Source: Candidatus Dormiibacterota bacterium
GTDB lineage: Bacteria; Chloroflexota; Dormibacteria; Dormibacterales; Dormibacteraceae
Direction of reading: 5' to 3'
DNA length: 35,761 bases
Assembly (NCBI GenBank): GCA_003151935.1
Contig: PLYZ01000082.1
Coordinates: 222 to 35,982, forward strand
Made by a program: the position numbers and the translations under genes. The notes beneath the pieces are model-generated. The model had not been told where the DNA came from, made no database searches, and saw only the letters and a list, made by a program, of their open reading frames with translations. This document shows, piece by piece, positions 1-7,503 of this stretch (positions within the stretch are counted from its first letter, which is position 1; every line of letters starts with the position of its first letter).

Positions 1-1207
<1,207 letters not shown>

Positions 1208-1278
1208 TCGGTTCTCCTTGGAAAAGGGCGCGCTCAGTTAAAGGGGCAGAGTGAGCGGCCGGGCGTGCACGAACCGCC

Positions 1279-1284
1279 AGTATA
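1279..1284 (-). promoter_or_regulatory. candidate -10 element for rpoB
   Basis: TATACT on the minus strand matches TATAAT at five of six bases and lies about 72 nt upstream of the rpoB ATG in the 192-bp divergent gap. No convincing -35 hexamer is present at 16-18 bp. On the other strand a TATAAC at 1362-1367 could serve the PLP enzyme gene, also without a clear -35. Apart from these and the rpoB Shine-Dalgarno, nothing else is recognisable in 1208-1399. Confidence 0.4.
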
Positions 1285-1399
1285 CGACTAAACGCGCCCG
1301 CGGTGGGAACGTTTGATCGAAGCCAGGCGACCCGCTCGCCCGACCCGAGGTTTCGAGGCAATATAACACCGCCTGGCGTCCACCGCTAGCCTGTTACGG

Positions 1400-2542
1400 A
1401 TGCCGGACTGGAAGGCGCTCCGGGCCGAGTTTCCGCTCCTCGGGCGGTACATCTACCTCAACGCCTGCTCGCTGGGTCCCCTCCCACTTCGCGGCCGGGC
1501 GGCGCTGGAACGCTACGCCCAGGATTGGGACCAAAAGGGCACCCCGGTCTGGTTCTCGGACTGGCTCCCACTGCTGGCCGCGTTCAGGGACCGGGTCGGC
1601 GAGCTGTTGGGAGCGCCCGGCGGAACCACAGCGATCGCCCCCTCGGTCTCGGTTGCCCTGACCACCCTGGCCACGTCGCTGCCGCTGGCGGCGGGCCGCA
1701 AGAAGGTTCTGATCGGAGAGCTGGACTTCCCGACCATCGGCCACCAGTGGCTGAGCCGGCCCGAGTTTGAGGTCGAGTTCGTCCCCAGCAGGGATGGAAT
1801 GACGATCCCGCCTTCTGCCTTCGCAGAGCGGATCGACAGCCAGACGGCCCTGGTCGTGACGACCCACCTCTTCTATACGACCGGCTACCTGCAGGACGTG
1901 CGCGCGATCGCCGACGCCGCCCACGCCGCAGGGGCTCTGTGCCTGATCGACGGCTACCAGACCTGCGGTTGCGTGCCGCTGGACGTCGAGGCGATGGGCT
2001 GCGACGCGTTCGTGGGCGGCTGCCTGAAGTGGCTGAGCGGAGGCCCGGGCAATGCCTTTCTCTACGTCCGGCCCGACGTGATCCCGCGTATGCGCCCGCA
2101 GGGCACCGGCTGGTTCGCCACGCGCGACCCGTTCTCCTTCAGCCTGCAGGAGCTCGACTTCGCCGACGACGCGCGCCGTTTCGAGACCGGAACCTGGGCG
2201 ATGCCCTCCCACTACGCCGGCCTGGCGGGGCTGGAGCTGATCCTCGAGGTCGGCGTAGCGAACATCCAGGAGCGGCTGCGCGACCTGACCGATCGGATCC
2301 TGGTGCGCTGCGACCAGGCCGGCGTGCGGACGTTCACCCCTCGGGAGCGGGAGCGGCGGTGCGGGATCGTGACGCTCGAATGCGCGCAACCAGAGGAGGT
2401 CGAAGCCCAACTGCACGCAGCCGGAGTGATCGTGGACTCGCGCCCAGGCCGCATCCGTCTCTCCCCGCATTGGTGCGTAACAGAAGAAGAACTGGAACGG
2501 GGCATGGACCTGGTCTTCCACCACCTAAAAGCACACACCTGA
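1400..2542 (+). CDS. PLP-dependent class V aminotransferase / kynureninase-like enzyme
   Basis: This 380-aa protein has the fold type I PLP-enzyme pattern of the class V aminotransferase, cysteine desulfurase and kynureninase group. LCLIDGYQTCG (Asp184) carries the acidic residue that contacts the pyridine nitrogen. GGCLKWLSGGPGNAFLYVR contains the probable Schiff-base lysine (Lys210), and RRFETGTWAMPSHYAGLAGL is the later cofactor-site loop. The LKWLSGGPG context resembles kynureninase and isopenicillin-N-epimerase-like members more than cysteine desulfurases. No pathway neighbour is present, so the substrate is open. The ATG at 1400 has no good Shine-Dalgarno, so a short-leader transcript is possible. 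The gene is convergent with rplL and divergent from rpoB, inside an otherwise leftward ribosomal block, which suggests insertion there. Confidence 0.85.
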   Translation: MPDWKALRAEFPLLGRYIYLNACSLGPLPLRGRAALERYAQDWDQKGTPVWFSDWLPLLAAFRDRVGELLGAPGGTTAIAPSVSVALTTLATSLPLAAGRKKVLIGELDFPTIGHQWLSRPEFEVEFVPSRDGMTIPPSAFAERIDSQTALVVTTHLFYTTGYLQDVRAIADAAHAAGALCLIDGYQTCGCVPLDVEAMGCDAFVGGCLKWLSGGPGNAFLYVRPDVIPRMRPQGTGWFATRDPFSFSLQELDFADDARRFETGTWAMPSHYAGLAGLELILEVGVANIQERLRDLTDRILVRCDQAGVRTFTPRERERRCGIVTLECAQPEEVEAQLHAAGVIVDSRPGRIRLSPHWCVTEEELERGMDLVFHHLKAHT

Positions 2543-2620
2543 GCCGATTCGGCACGTCTGGCGCCAACCGCGCCAATGCGACGCTCGCAATCCGCATCTT
2601 TGGCACCAGACGTCCACGAA

Positions 2621-2650
2621 AAGAAAGAGCCGGGTCCGAAGGCCCGGCTC
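2621..2650 (-). terminator. rho-independent terminator downstream of rplL
   Basis: On the minus strand, GAGCCGGG (2650-2643) pairs perfectly with CCCGGCTC (2634-2627) around an 8-nt loop containing TTCG. TTTCTTTTC follows directly. It lies 23 nt beyond the rplL stop and should end the rplJ-rplL transcript before the opposing PLP enzyme gene. This supports rpoB being transcribed separately. Confidence 0.85.
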
Positions 2651-2673
2651 CCACGCCCTACCCCTTGTTTCCC

Positions 2674-3063
2674 TTACTTCATGTCGGCGGTGGCGCCGGC
2701 TTCCTTCAGCCGAGCGACAGCCTTCTCGGCGTCAGCCTTGCTGACGTTCTCCAGCACCGGCTTCGGCGCCGCGTCGACCAGGTCCTTGGCCTCCTTCAGG
2801 CCGAGTTGCGTGAGCTCACGGACCGCTTTGATCACGTTGATCTTGCTGTCGCCGACCGCGGTCAGGTTGACTGTGAACTCCGTCTGCTCCTCGACCGGCT
2901 CGGCACCGGCGCCTGCCGCAGGTGCAGCCGCGACGGTAGCCACTGCAGCGGCAGCCTTGATGCCGAACTCGTCCTCGATCGCCTTCACGGCCTCGACGAC
3001 GTCGAGGATGCTCCAGTCCTTGAGGGCTTCCACGAAATCCTTCGGAGTGAGCTTGGTTGCCAT
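2674..3063 (-). CDS. rplL: 50S ribosomal protein L7/L12
   Basis: This 129-aa protein of the ribosomal stalk recruits translation factors. The N-terminal dimerisation helices ([20 protein letters not shown]) are followed by an alanine-rich flexible hinge (about residues 38-58). The C-terminal domain carries the factor-contact segment ([29 protein letters not shown], described here in two parts: [13 protein letters not shown] then [10 protein letters not shown]). Length is normal for the family. Its ATG at 3063 lies 2 nt after the rplJ stop, with GGAGG inside the end of rplJ, so it is translated with rplJ. The mature N-terminus would be Ala-Thr after methionine removal, which matters for the nearby RimJ/RimL-type acetyltransferase gene. 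Confidence 0.97.
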   Translation of the reverse strand: MATKLTPKDFVEALKDWSILDVVEAVKAIEDEFGIKAAAAVATVAAAPAAGAGAEPVEEQTEFTVNLTAVGDSKINVIKAVRELTQLGLKEAKDLVDAAPKPVLENVSKADAEKAVARLKEAGATADMK

Positions 3064-3065
3064 GT

Positions 3066-3599
3066 TTACGCTGCCTCCAGTTTGGTCTTGTACGCCTCGA
3101 GCACTCCGAGGAGCTGCTGAAGCGGTGTCTGCATGATTCCGACGAGCTGGGCGACCGGTGACTGAAGCGTGCCCATGAGCTGGGCGATCAGCACTTCGCG
3201 AGACGGCAGATCAGCCAGCTGCTTGATCTGGTCCGAGGAGAAAACGCGGCCTTCGACCAGCCCGCCGACGATCTCCAGCTTGAGTCGGGTGGCGCGGATG
3301 AACTCGTTGATCAGCTTGGAAGCGATGCTCAGGTCGTCGTAGCCGAATGCGATGGCCACCGGCCCCTTGAGCTCTTCCTTCAGCGCCGGGAAGCCGGCCG
3401 CCTCCGCAGCGCGCCGAGCCAGCGTGTTCTTCACCACGCGGTACTCGACGTCGCCGCCCCGGAGCTTGCCGCGCAGCTCCTGGATCTGGCTGACCTTGAG
3501 CCCACGGTAGTCCGTGAGCACGGCGACCTTCGCCTTCTTCAGTTTCTCTATCAGAACTTCGACCTGTTCGGCCTTCTGTTCCTTTTTGGCTTTCGGCAA
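3066..3599 (-). CDS. rplJ: 50S ribosomal protein L10
   Basis: L10 is 177 aa and anchors L7/L12 dimers to 23S rRNA. The N-terminal RNA-binding domain shows [20 protein letters not shown] and [15 protein letters not shown], typical of the family. The C-terminal helix that binds L7/L12 is [20 protein letters not shown] and following residues. The start is TTG at 3599; no in-frame ATG lies near it and MPKAKKEQK is a normal L10 beginning. The likely Shine-Dalgarno (GGGGAGG, about 3610-3616) lies inside the 3' arm of the leader hairpin described separately, so translation start and transcription termination may be coupled. Confidence 0.97.
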   Translation of the reverse strand: MPKAKKEQKAEQVEVLIEKLKKAKVAVLTDYRGLKVSQIQELRGKLRGGDVEYRVVKNTLARRAAEAAGFPALKEELKGPVAIAFGYDDLSIASKLINEFIRATRLKLEIVGGLVEGRVFSSDQIKQLADLPSREVLIAQLMGTLQSPVAQLVGIMQTPLQQLLGVLEAYKTKLEAA

Positions 3600-3601
3600 A
3601 T

Positions 3602-3640
3602 AAAAAATCCTCCCCGCCCAAACGTCAAGGCAGGAAGGAT
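3602..3640 (-). terminator. L10-leader attenuator hairpin overlapping the rplJ Shine-Dalgarno
   Basis: On the minus strand ATCCTTCCTGCC (3640-3629) pairs along 12 positions, two of them G-U, with GGCGGGGAGGAT (3618-3607). TTTTTTATTT follows up to the TTG start. The hairpin and U-run sit immediately before the start codon, and the 3' arm contains the only good rplJ Shine-Dalgarno. The structure could therefore both stop transcription and hide the ribosome site. Confidence 0.8.
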
Positions 3641-3712
3641 CCAGCGTCCTTCACTTCAGATGCCTCTGTAGGAAATTAAGCGGGCGTGGCGCCCGCACCT
3701 ACGGTCTAGGGC
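3602..3712 (-). ncRNA. ribosomal protein L10 leader with attenuator
   Basis: The 5' leader of rplJ resembles the L10 leader motif known from Bacillus and relatives. On the minus strand CTAGACCGTAGG (around 3709-3698) can pair with TTTCCTACAGAGG (around 3677-3665). Inside is a 7-bp hairpin GCGGGCG/CGCCCGC and the characteristic TTAA on the 3' side. This is the region L10, with L12, binds in the known family. Downstream lies the terminator hairpin (3602-3640). The expected behaviour is autoregulation: excess L10-L12 binds and favours termination. The family assignment is from recalled consensus and would be settled by a covariance-model search. Confidence 0.8.
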
Positions 3713-3721
3713 AGATCGCGA

Positions 3722-3727
3722 ATTATA
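3722..3727 (-). promoter_or_regulatory. -10 element of the rplJ-rplL promoter
   Basis: A perfect TATAAT on the minus strand lies about 10 nt before the first leader helix. It overlaps the TAA stop of the upstream acetyltransferase gene (GTA TAA TTC). No good -35 is seen at 17 bp (CAAGCG), so recognition may be by the -10 alone or by an activator. Confidence 0.6.
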
Positions 3728-4301
3728 CCGACCTCGTGCGCCTGCGCTTGGCGCCGGCCCGCGCCCTGTGGGCCTTCTCCCAGTCATCTCGCAAGACCTC
3801 CGTCATCACGTGGTCCCGCCACTTGCCGTCGACGAACATGTCCGCGCGATGCCGGCCGATCTCGCGGTAGCCGGCCGCGGCCTGTGCCCGGGCGCTGGCC
3901 ACGTTCCCGTCGATGTAGGCGGATTTGAGCTTGCGCAGGGGAAGCTGAGTGAACGCATACGCCGCGCGCAGCTGCATCACCTCCCGGCCGAGTCCCTTGC
4001 CCCACATGGACCTGTCACCGATCACCGTGCCTGTGGTCGCGGACCCATTCCTCCAGTCGATGAGGTGAAGCGCCGTCGTTCCCACCACGGCGCCCTTGTG
4101 CTCGATAACCCAGACCACTTCGTCCGGGTTCCTCGCCGTCCTGTCGAGCCATTCCTTCTCCATGTCGATCGAGGGTGGATGGCGCAAGAGGAGGAAACGG
4201 GTGACCTCCATGTTCTCGAACCAGGTGAGCATCACCGGCGCGTCCTCAGGCTTCGGCGGCCTGAGTCGAACGAGCTTGCCCTGGATGACCGGGCCGTACA
4301 T
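3723..4301 (-). CDS. GNAT family N-acetyltransferase, RimJ/RimL type
   Basis: This 192-aa protein transfers acetyl from acetyl-CoA to an amine. The pattern is that of the RimJ/RimL group: an N-terminal GKLVRLRPPKPEDAPVMLTW strand-helix, VVWVIEHKGAVVGTTALHL, and the acetyl-CoA pyrophosphate loop MWGKGLGREVMQ. These are followed by LRKLKSAYIDGNVASARAQ and AAGYREIGRHR. I placed the start at the ATG at 4301 (MYGPVIQGK). The frame is open further up to 4382, but that extension runs through a repeat element. The gene sits between rplA and rplJ on the same strand, an unusual place. A ribosomal protein substrate is an inference. The tail is very basic (RRRTRSV). Confidence 0.85.
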   Translation of the reverse strand: MYGPVIQGKLVRLRPPKPEDAPVMLTWFENMEVTRFLLLRHPPSIDMEKEWLDRTARNPDEVVWVIEHKGAVVGTTALHLIDWRNGSATTGTVIGDRSMWGKGLGREVMQLRAAYAFTQLPLRKLKSAYIDGNVASARAQAAAGYREIGRHRADMFVDGKWRDHVMTEVLRDDWEKAHRARAGAKRRRTRSV

Positions 4302-4317
4302 GGCCCGAAAGTGTATG

Positions 4318-4342
4318 AGAGGGAACCCGGATGGTTCCCTCT
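4318..4342. other. perfect 10-bp stem-loop upstream of the acetyltransferase gene
   Basis: AGAGGGAACC and GGTTCCCTCT form a perfect inverted repeat with a 5-nt spacer, 16 nt upstream of the acetyltransferase ATG and directly next to a copy of the 36-bp repeat. There is no U-run on either strand, so an ordinary terminator is unlikely. It could be a 5' leader structure or part of the mobile repeat. Confidence 0.6.
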
Positions 4343-4344
4343 GC

Positions 4345-4380
4345 GCGCAAGCGGCGATAAGGATTGGACTTACTGATTGC
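4345..4380 (+). repeat. 36-bp interspersed repeat, copy A
   Basis: This copy belongs to a five-member family sharing GCGCAAGCGGCGAT at the left and GGACTTACTGATTGC at the right. It lies between rplA and the acetyltransferase gene, in the opposite sense to both. It differs from the family consensus in the middle (GATAAGGATTGG). Confidence 0.85.
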
Positions 4381-4470
4381 ATCGCCCGGTCGCTTCGCGA
4401 CGGGGCTGCTCATCTTCCGGAATATCGATCGGACTGATTGAGAGTCTGAAGCGGGGCAACGTCGGGAGAC

Positions 4471-4514
4471 TAGGAAACAAAGTCGCGGCCGGGGGAACCC
4501 CGGCAGCCCCTGCG
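4471..4514 (-). terminator. probable terminator downstream of rplA
   Basis: On the minus strand GCCGGGG (4504-4498) pairs with CCCCGGC (4494-4488) across TTC. Flanking GTCGC and GCGAC extend the stem with an internal loop. TTTGTTT follows. It lies about 30 nt beyond the rplA stop. The U-run is interrupted, so efficiency is uncertain. The rest of 4302-4534 holds the stem-loop and repeat copy A. Confidence 0.55.
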
Positions 4515-4534
4515 ACGCGCAGCCTAACCCTCGT

Positions 4535-5266
4535 CTAGTTGCTGGTGTGCAGCTTTGCCGCCTCTTTCACGTCTACCGGCACCGAAGGTCCCTGCGTCGC
4601 AGTCAAAAAGAACGTGCGCAGGTACTGACCCTTTGAGGTCGCCGGCTTGTTGCGGATCAGGGCGTCGACCAGCGCCGCCAGGTTCTGGTGGAGCCGGTCC
4701 GAGTCGAAGGAGACTTTGCCGATCGGCGCGTGGACGATCCCGAACTTGTCGGTCCGGAACTCCACCTTGCCTCCCTTCACCTCTCGCACCGCGCGGGCGA
4801 CGTCGAACGTAACCGTGCCCGACTTGGGATTGGGCATCAGGCCTCGGGGTCCGAGGATCTTCCCGAGCGGGCCGACCTTCGACATGATGTCCGGCGTCGC
4901 GACGGCTGCGTCGAAGTCCGTCCAGCCTTCGGAAACCTTTTTCACCAGGTCGTCGCCGCCTACGAAGTCGGCGCCGGCCTCCTGGGCTTCCTTCGCCTTG
5001 TCCGCTGTGGCGAACACGGCGACCCGTACCTTCTTGCCCGTACCGTTTGGCAGCACAACCGAGCCGCGCACCATCTGTTCCGCGTGGCGCGGGTCGACCC
5101 CGAGCCGGATGTGGGCTTCGACCGTGGCGTCGAACTTCGAGATCGAGGTCTCCCTGGCCAGCGCGACCGCTGCAGCCGGGTCCAGGCCCCCGTTGCCGTT
5201 GCTCGCGACGGCCGCCTCGACCAGCTTGGCGGCCTCGATGTACTTCTTTCCTCGTTTCTTCGGCAT
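4535..5266 (-). CDS. rplA: 50S ribosomal protein L1
   Basis: L1 (243 aa) forms the mobile stalk at the E site and in many bacteria represses its own operon. The sequence has the two-domain L1 pattern: [20 protein letters not shown] and [20 protein letters not shown] in domain I, then [20 protein letters not shown] and [11 protein letters not shown] in domain II. The return to domain I is [13 protein letters not shown]. Length is normal. The ATG at 5266 directly abuts the rplK stop codon, so the two are translationally coupled. A short low-complexity SNGNGG segment near residue 24 is the only local oddity. Confidence 0.97.
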   Translation of the reverse strand: MPKKRGKKYIEAAKLVEAAVASNGNGGLDPAAAVALARETSISKFDATVEAHIRLGVDPRHAEQMVRGSVVLPNGTGKKVRVAVFATADKAKEAQEAGADFVGGDDLVKKVSEGWTDFDAAVATPDIMSKVGPLGKILGPRGLMPNPKSGTVTFDVARAVREVKGGKVEFRTDKFGIVHAPIGKVSFDSDRLHQNLAALVDALIRNKPATSKGQYLRTFFLTATQGPSVPVDVKEAAKLHTSN

Positions 5267-5695
5267 CTACTCGACGATCTCCAGGCCCATCGAGCGCGCG
5301 GTGCCCTCGATCATCTTCATCGCCGCTTCGGCGTCATAGGCGTTGAGGTCCTTGCGCTTGACCTCGACCACCTGGCGCAGCTGCTGCCGCGTGACGTGCC
5401 CGACCTTCTCGCGGTTGGGCTTCGCCGATCCCTTCTCGATTCCGGCCGCGCGCTTCAGCAGGTTGACCGCCGGCGGAGTCTTGAGCACGAACGAGAAGCT
5501 GCGGTCCTCGTAGATCGTGATCTCCGCGGGCACGACGTCACCCGCCTGCGCCTGCGTGCGCTCGTTGTAGGCCTTGGTGAACTCCATGATATTGATGCCG
5601 TGCGGGCCCAGCGCGGTACCCACCGGCGGCGCCGGGGTTGCCTTGCCGGCCTGCAGTTCGAGCTTCAGGATCGCTCGGACTTTCTTCTTGCCCAT
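5267..5695 (-). CDS. rplK: 50S ribosomal protein L11
   Basis: L11 (142 aa) binds the GTPase-associated centre of 23S rRNA. Conserved motifs are [20 protein letters not shown] near the N-terminus, [18 protein letters not shown], the linker LKTPPAV, and the C-terminal RNA-binding domain with [17 protein letters not shown] and ending [13 protein letters not shown]. Length is typical. It heads an rplK-rplA pair and lies 75 nt downstream of nusG. That gap contains a G+C hairpin (GGGCGC/GCGCCC, about 5725-5743) followed by TTAGATAATTAAAGG, which may be a weak terminator or a leader. I cannot tell which. Confidence 0.97.
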   Translation of the reverse strand: MGKKKVRAILKLELQAGKATPAPPVGTALGPHGINIMEFTKAYNERTQAQAGDVVPAEITIYEDRSFSFVLKTPPAVNLLKRAAGIEKGSAKPNREKVGHVTRQQLRQVVEVKRKDLNAYDAEAAMKMIEGTARSMGLEIVE

Positions 5696-5770
5696 CTGAG
5701 TCTGTTCTCTTCCTTTAATTATCTAAGGGCGCCCTGCGCGCGCCCGGCTATCGATTGGTGATGCGGTGGC

Positions 5771-6328
5771 TCAGTGAACCTTCTCGACCTGGAGCAGGTC
5801 GAGCTCAACTGGCGTCTCGCGACCGAACATGTTGACCAGCACTTTCAGCTTGCCCTTCTCGGGGTTGATCTCGTCGACCTTGCCGTGGAAGTCCGTGAAC
5901 GGCCCATCCACCACGCGCACCGACTCGCCGACCTGGAATTCGACCCGGATCTTCGGCGCTTCCTGCTTCATCTGCTTCTGGATCGCCCGCACCTCTTTCT
6001 CCTGGAGGGGAACCGGGCTGTTCGCGGATCCGACGAAGCTCGTCACGCCGGGCGTGTTGCGGACCACGAACCACGACTCGTTCGACATGACCATCCGGAC
6101 GAGGATGTAGCCGGGGAAGATCCGCTTCTGCACGTGGCGGCGCTTGCCGTCCTTGATCTCGATCTCGTCCTCCATCGGGACCAGGACCTGGAGGATCTTG
6201 TCCTGCATGTCCATGGACTCGATCCTCTTCTCGAGGTTCTTCTTGACCTTCTCCTCGTGGCCCGAGTAGGCGTGGACCACGTACCACTGGGCTTCCTGCT
6301 CAGGCGCGGCGCTCTTCTCGACCGCCAT
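5771..6328 (-). CDS. nusG: transcription termination/antitermination factor NusG
   Basis: NusG (185 aa) binds RNA polymerase and couples it with Rho or the ribosome. The NGN domain shows WYVVHAYSGHEEKVKKNLEK, a FPGYILVRM segment and SWFVVRNTPGVTSFVG. The C-terminal KOW domain shows VGESVRVVDGPFTDFHGKV and ends with LLQVEKV. The gene is complete and of normal length, with a short charged N-terminal extension (AVEKSAAPEQEA). Its ATG shares one base with the secE stop (TGATG), and GGAG lies upstream within secE. Confidence 0.97.
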   Translation of the reverse strand: MAVEKSAAPEQEAQWYVVHAYSGHEEKVKKNLEKRIESMDMQDKILQVLVPMEDEIEIKDGKRRHVQKRIFPGYILVRMVMSNESWFVVRNTPGVTSFVGSANSPVPLQEKEVRAIQKQMKQEAPKIRVEFQVGESVRVVDGPFTDFHGKVDEINPEKGKLKVLVNMFGRETPVELDLLQVEKVH

Positions 6329-6567
6329 CAGGGAGCTCCGTTGTAGATCACGCGCTTGGCGATCGTGGTCAGCAGATAGTCGGTGCCGCCGATGAACGCA
6401 CCGAGCAGAATCACGGTGAAGATCACGATCAGGGTGTAGCGGTACAGCTCCGGGCCCGTCGGCCAGACGACCTTGCGGAGCTCCTCGAAGACCTCGCGCA
6501 AAAATCGCGCCGGAGCGAACTCCGACGAGGGACGCTGCTCGGCACGCTTGTCGGCTGTGACCGCCAT
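6328..6567 (-). CDS. secE: preprotein translocase subunit SecE
   Basis: SecE (79 aa) is the small essential subunit that clamps SecY in the membrane. The amphipathic helix FLREVFEELRKVVWPTGPEL contains the conserved VxWPT motif. One transmembrane helix follows (YTLIVIFTVILLGAFIGG). This is the short, single-span form of Gram-positive bacteria and relatives. I use the ATG at 6567 ([11 protein letters not shown]); the frame extends upstream but runs into rpmG. The ATG shares one base with the rpmG stop (TAATG), and the stop shares one base with the nusG start. Confidence 0.96.
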   Translation of the reverse strand: MAVTADKRAEQRPSSEFAPARFLREVFEELRKVVWPTGPELYRYTLIVIFTVILLGAFIGGTDYLLTTIAKRVIYNGAP

Positions 6568-6716
6568 TACTTGGTTTCCTTGTGCTCGGTGTGCTTGTGG
6601 CACCACTTGCAGTATTTGCTCAGCTCGATCCGGTCCGGATCGTTCTTCTTGTTCTTCACAGTGGTGTAGTTGCGCCGCTTACACACGCCGCAAGCTAGGG
6701 TGATGATGTCTTCCAT
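6567..6716 (-). CDS. rpmG: 50S ribosomal protein L33 (zinc-binding form)
   Basis: This 49-aa gene begins [19 protein letters not shown] and ends [16 protein letters not shown]. Two CxxC pairs (Cys9/Cys12 and Cys36/Cys39) mark the zinc-binding C+ form of L33, a component of the 50S subunit near the E site. The [15 protein letters not shown] segment is highly characteristic. It leads the rpmG-secE-nusG operon, as in many bacteria. Only a weak Shine-Dalgarno (AAAGAG) precedes the ATG. Confidence 0.95.
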   Translation of the reverse strand: MEDIITLACGVCKRRNYTTVKNKKNDPDRIELSKYCKWCHKHTEHKETK

Positions 6717-6740
6717 AGTTGGCTCTTTGGTGGGGCTGAA

Positions 6741-6765
6741 AAGAAAAAGCCTAGGTTACCTAGGC
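6741..6765 (-). terminator. hairpin with U-run between the TetR gene and rpmG
   Basis: GCCTAGGTAACCTAGGC on the minus strand (6765-6749) forms a 6-bp stem with a 5-nt loop, or 8 bp if fully extruded as DNA. TTTTTCTTTTC follows. Placed 26 nt after the TetR-family stop it looks like that gene's terminator. Just upstream is an extended -10-like TGCTACTAT (6781-6773), so the same hairpin might instead be the 5' end of the rpmG transcript. Confidence 0.6.
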
Positions 6766-6791
6766 GCTGTCAATAGTAGCAGCCCCGCCAC

Positions 6792-7436
6792 TTACGAGAG
6801 CAGGATTCGGGTCAGGCTGTCCCGCAGCCAGGCCGCGTAGCGCTCCGGAGACCACCCCCGCCCGCCGCGCAGCAGGCCGTGAACCTCCGGGCTGGTCATC
6901 GTCCAGACGATCGCGGCCGCGTCGTCTTCGGTGAGCCCCGCCCGCAGCGGCCCGTTGGCCGCTACCCATGACACGAACTTGCGCATGCTCTCGTAGCGGC
7001 TCCCCTGGACCCTGGCCCTGAGGGCTGCCATGTCGGCGTCCACCGCGGCAGCCCCTCGCATGATGTCATCGACCGGCCGCACCCGCTCGATGATCTCGCT
7101 GACGTCGCGGGCGAAGGTGGTGAGCTGGCGCAGCTGGTTCTGCTCCGCACGAACGGCCTGCGGCCCGGGCCTGGCCAGCAGGTCGATCGGCGCATCGTCT
7201 CCACCCGCGCGCACGTCAAGTAGCGACTTCAGGACCTCGCGCTTGCTCCCAAACGTCGCGTAGACGGTGTCGACCGCCACTCCTGCGCCCGAGGCGATTG
7301 CTTCAATCGTGCTGGCTGCATAGCCCCGCTCGGCAAAAAGCCGTTGGGCCACGTCCAGGATCCGCATCCGCGTCGCGCTCGCCTGCTGCCTCCGGAGCGA
7401 TGAGTCGTAGGCGCGCTTGGGCTTGACTCTTGGCAC
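6792..7436 (-). CDS. TetR/AcrR family transcriptional regulator
   Basis: This 214-aa repressor-type protein has the N-terminal TetR DNA-binding domain at about residues 17-65: TRMRILDVAQRLFAERGYAA, then STIEAIASGAGVAVDTVYAT and FGSKREVLKSLLD. The C-terminal ligand domain is unlike any I recognise and carries a conserved-looking IIERVRPVDDIMRGAA. The start is GTG at 7436 (MPRVKPKR); an ATG 8 nt upstream is out of frame. It diverges from the SnoaL-like gene at 7504, across 67 bp holding two 15-bp direct repeats that are a natural operator candidate. It therefore probably represses itself and that gene; the inducer is unknown. Confidence 0.92.
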   Translation of the reverse strand: MPRVKPKRAYDSSLRRQQASATRMRILDVAQRLFAERGYAASTIEAIASGAGVAVDTVYATFGSKREVLKSLLDVRAGGDDAPIDLLARPGPQAVRAEQNQLRQLTTFARDVSEIIERVRPVDDIMRGAAAVDADMAALRARVQGSRYESMRKFVSWVAANGPLRAGLTEDDAAAIVWTMTSPEVHGLLRGGRGWSPERYAAWLRDSLTRILLS

Positions 7437-7440
7437 GGTT

Positions 7441-7475
7441 TCATCCTACTATGCCAGTAGTCATCCTAGTATGCC
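7441..7475. promoter_or_regulatory. candidate TetR operator: two 15-bp direct repeats
   Basis: TCATCCTACTATGCC (7441-7455) and TCATCCTAGTATGCC (7461-7475) differ at one base and are spaced 20 bp start to start, roughly two helical turns. The spacer AGTAG makes CTACT-5-AGTAG, a small palindrome centred on the first repeat's end. Each repeat contains TAsTAT, which could double as a -10 element. The position between the divergent start codons fits a regulator site. Confidence 0.6.
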
Positions 7476-7503
7476 TCGGATGAATTAAGGAGGAGCAACT
7501 CAA

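Noticed and set aside
4302-4382. Upstream start for the acetyltransferase
   Set aside because: The extra 27 residues are encoded by a repeat copy and a hairpin. The same peptide (SVSPILIAACAQ) appears at another repeat copy, so it is not part of the enzyme.
6768-6773. TTGACA as a -35 for rpmG
   Set aside because: No -10-like hexamer lies 16-18 bp downstream; the spacing falls on GCTTTT within the hairpin tail.
6567-6792. tRNA-Trp gene near secE
   Set aside because: This position often holds it in other bacteria, but rpmG and secE overlap here and no cloverleaf can be formed in the remaining sequence.
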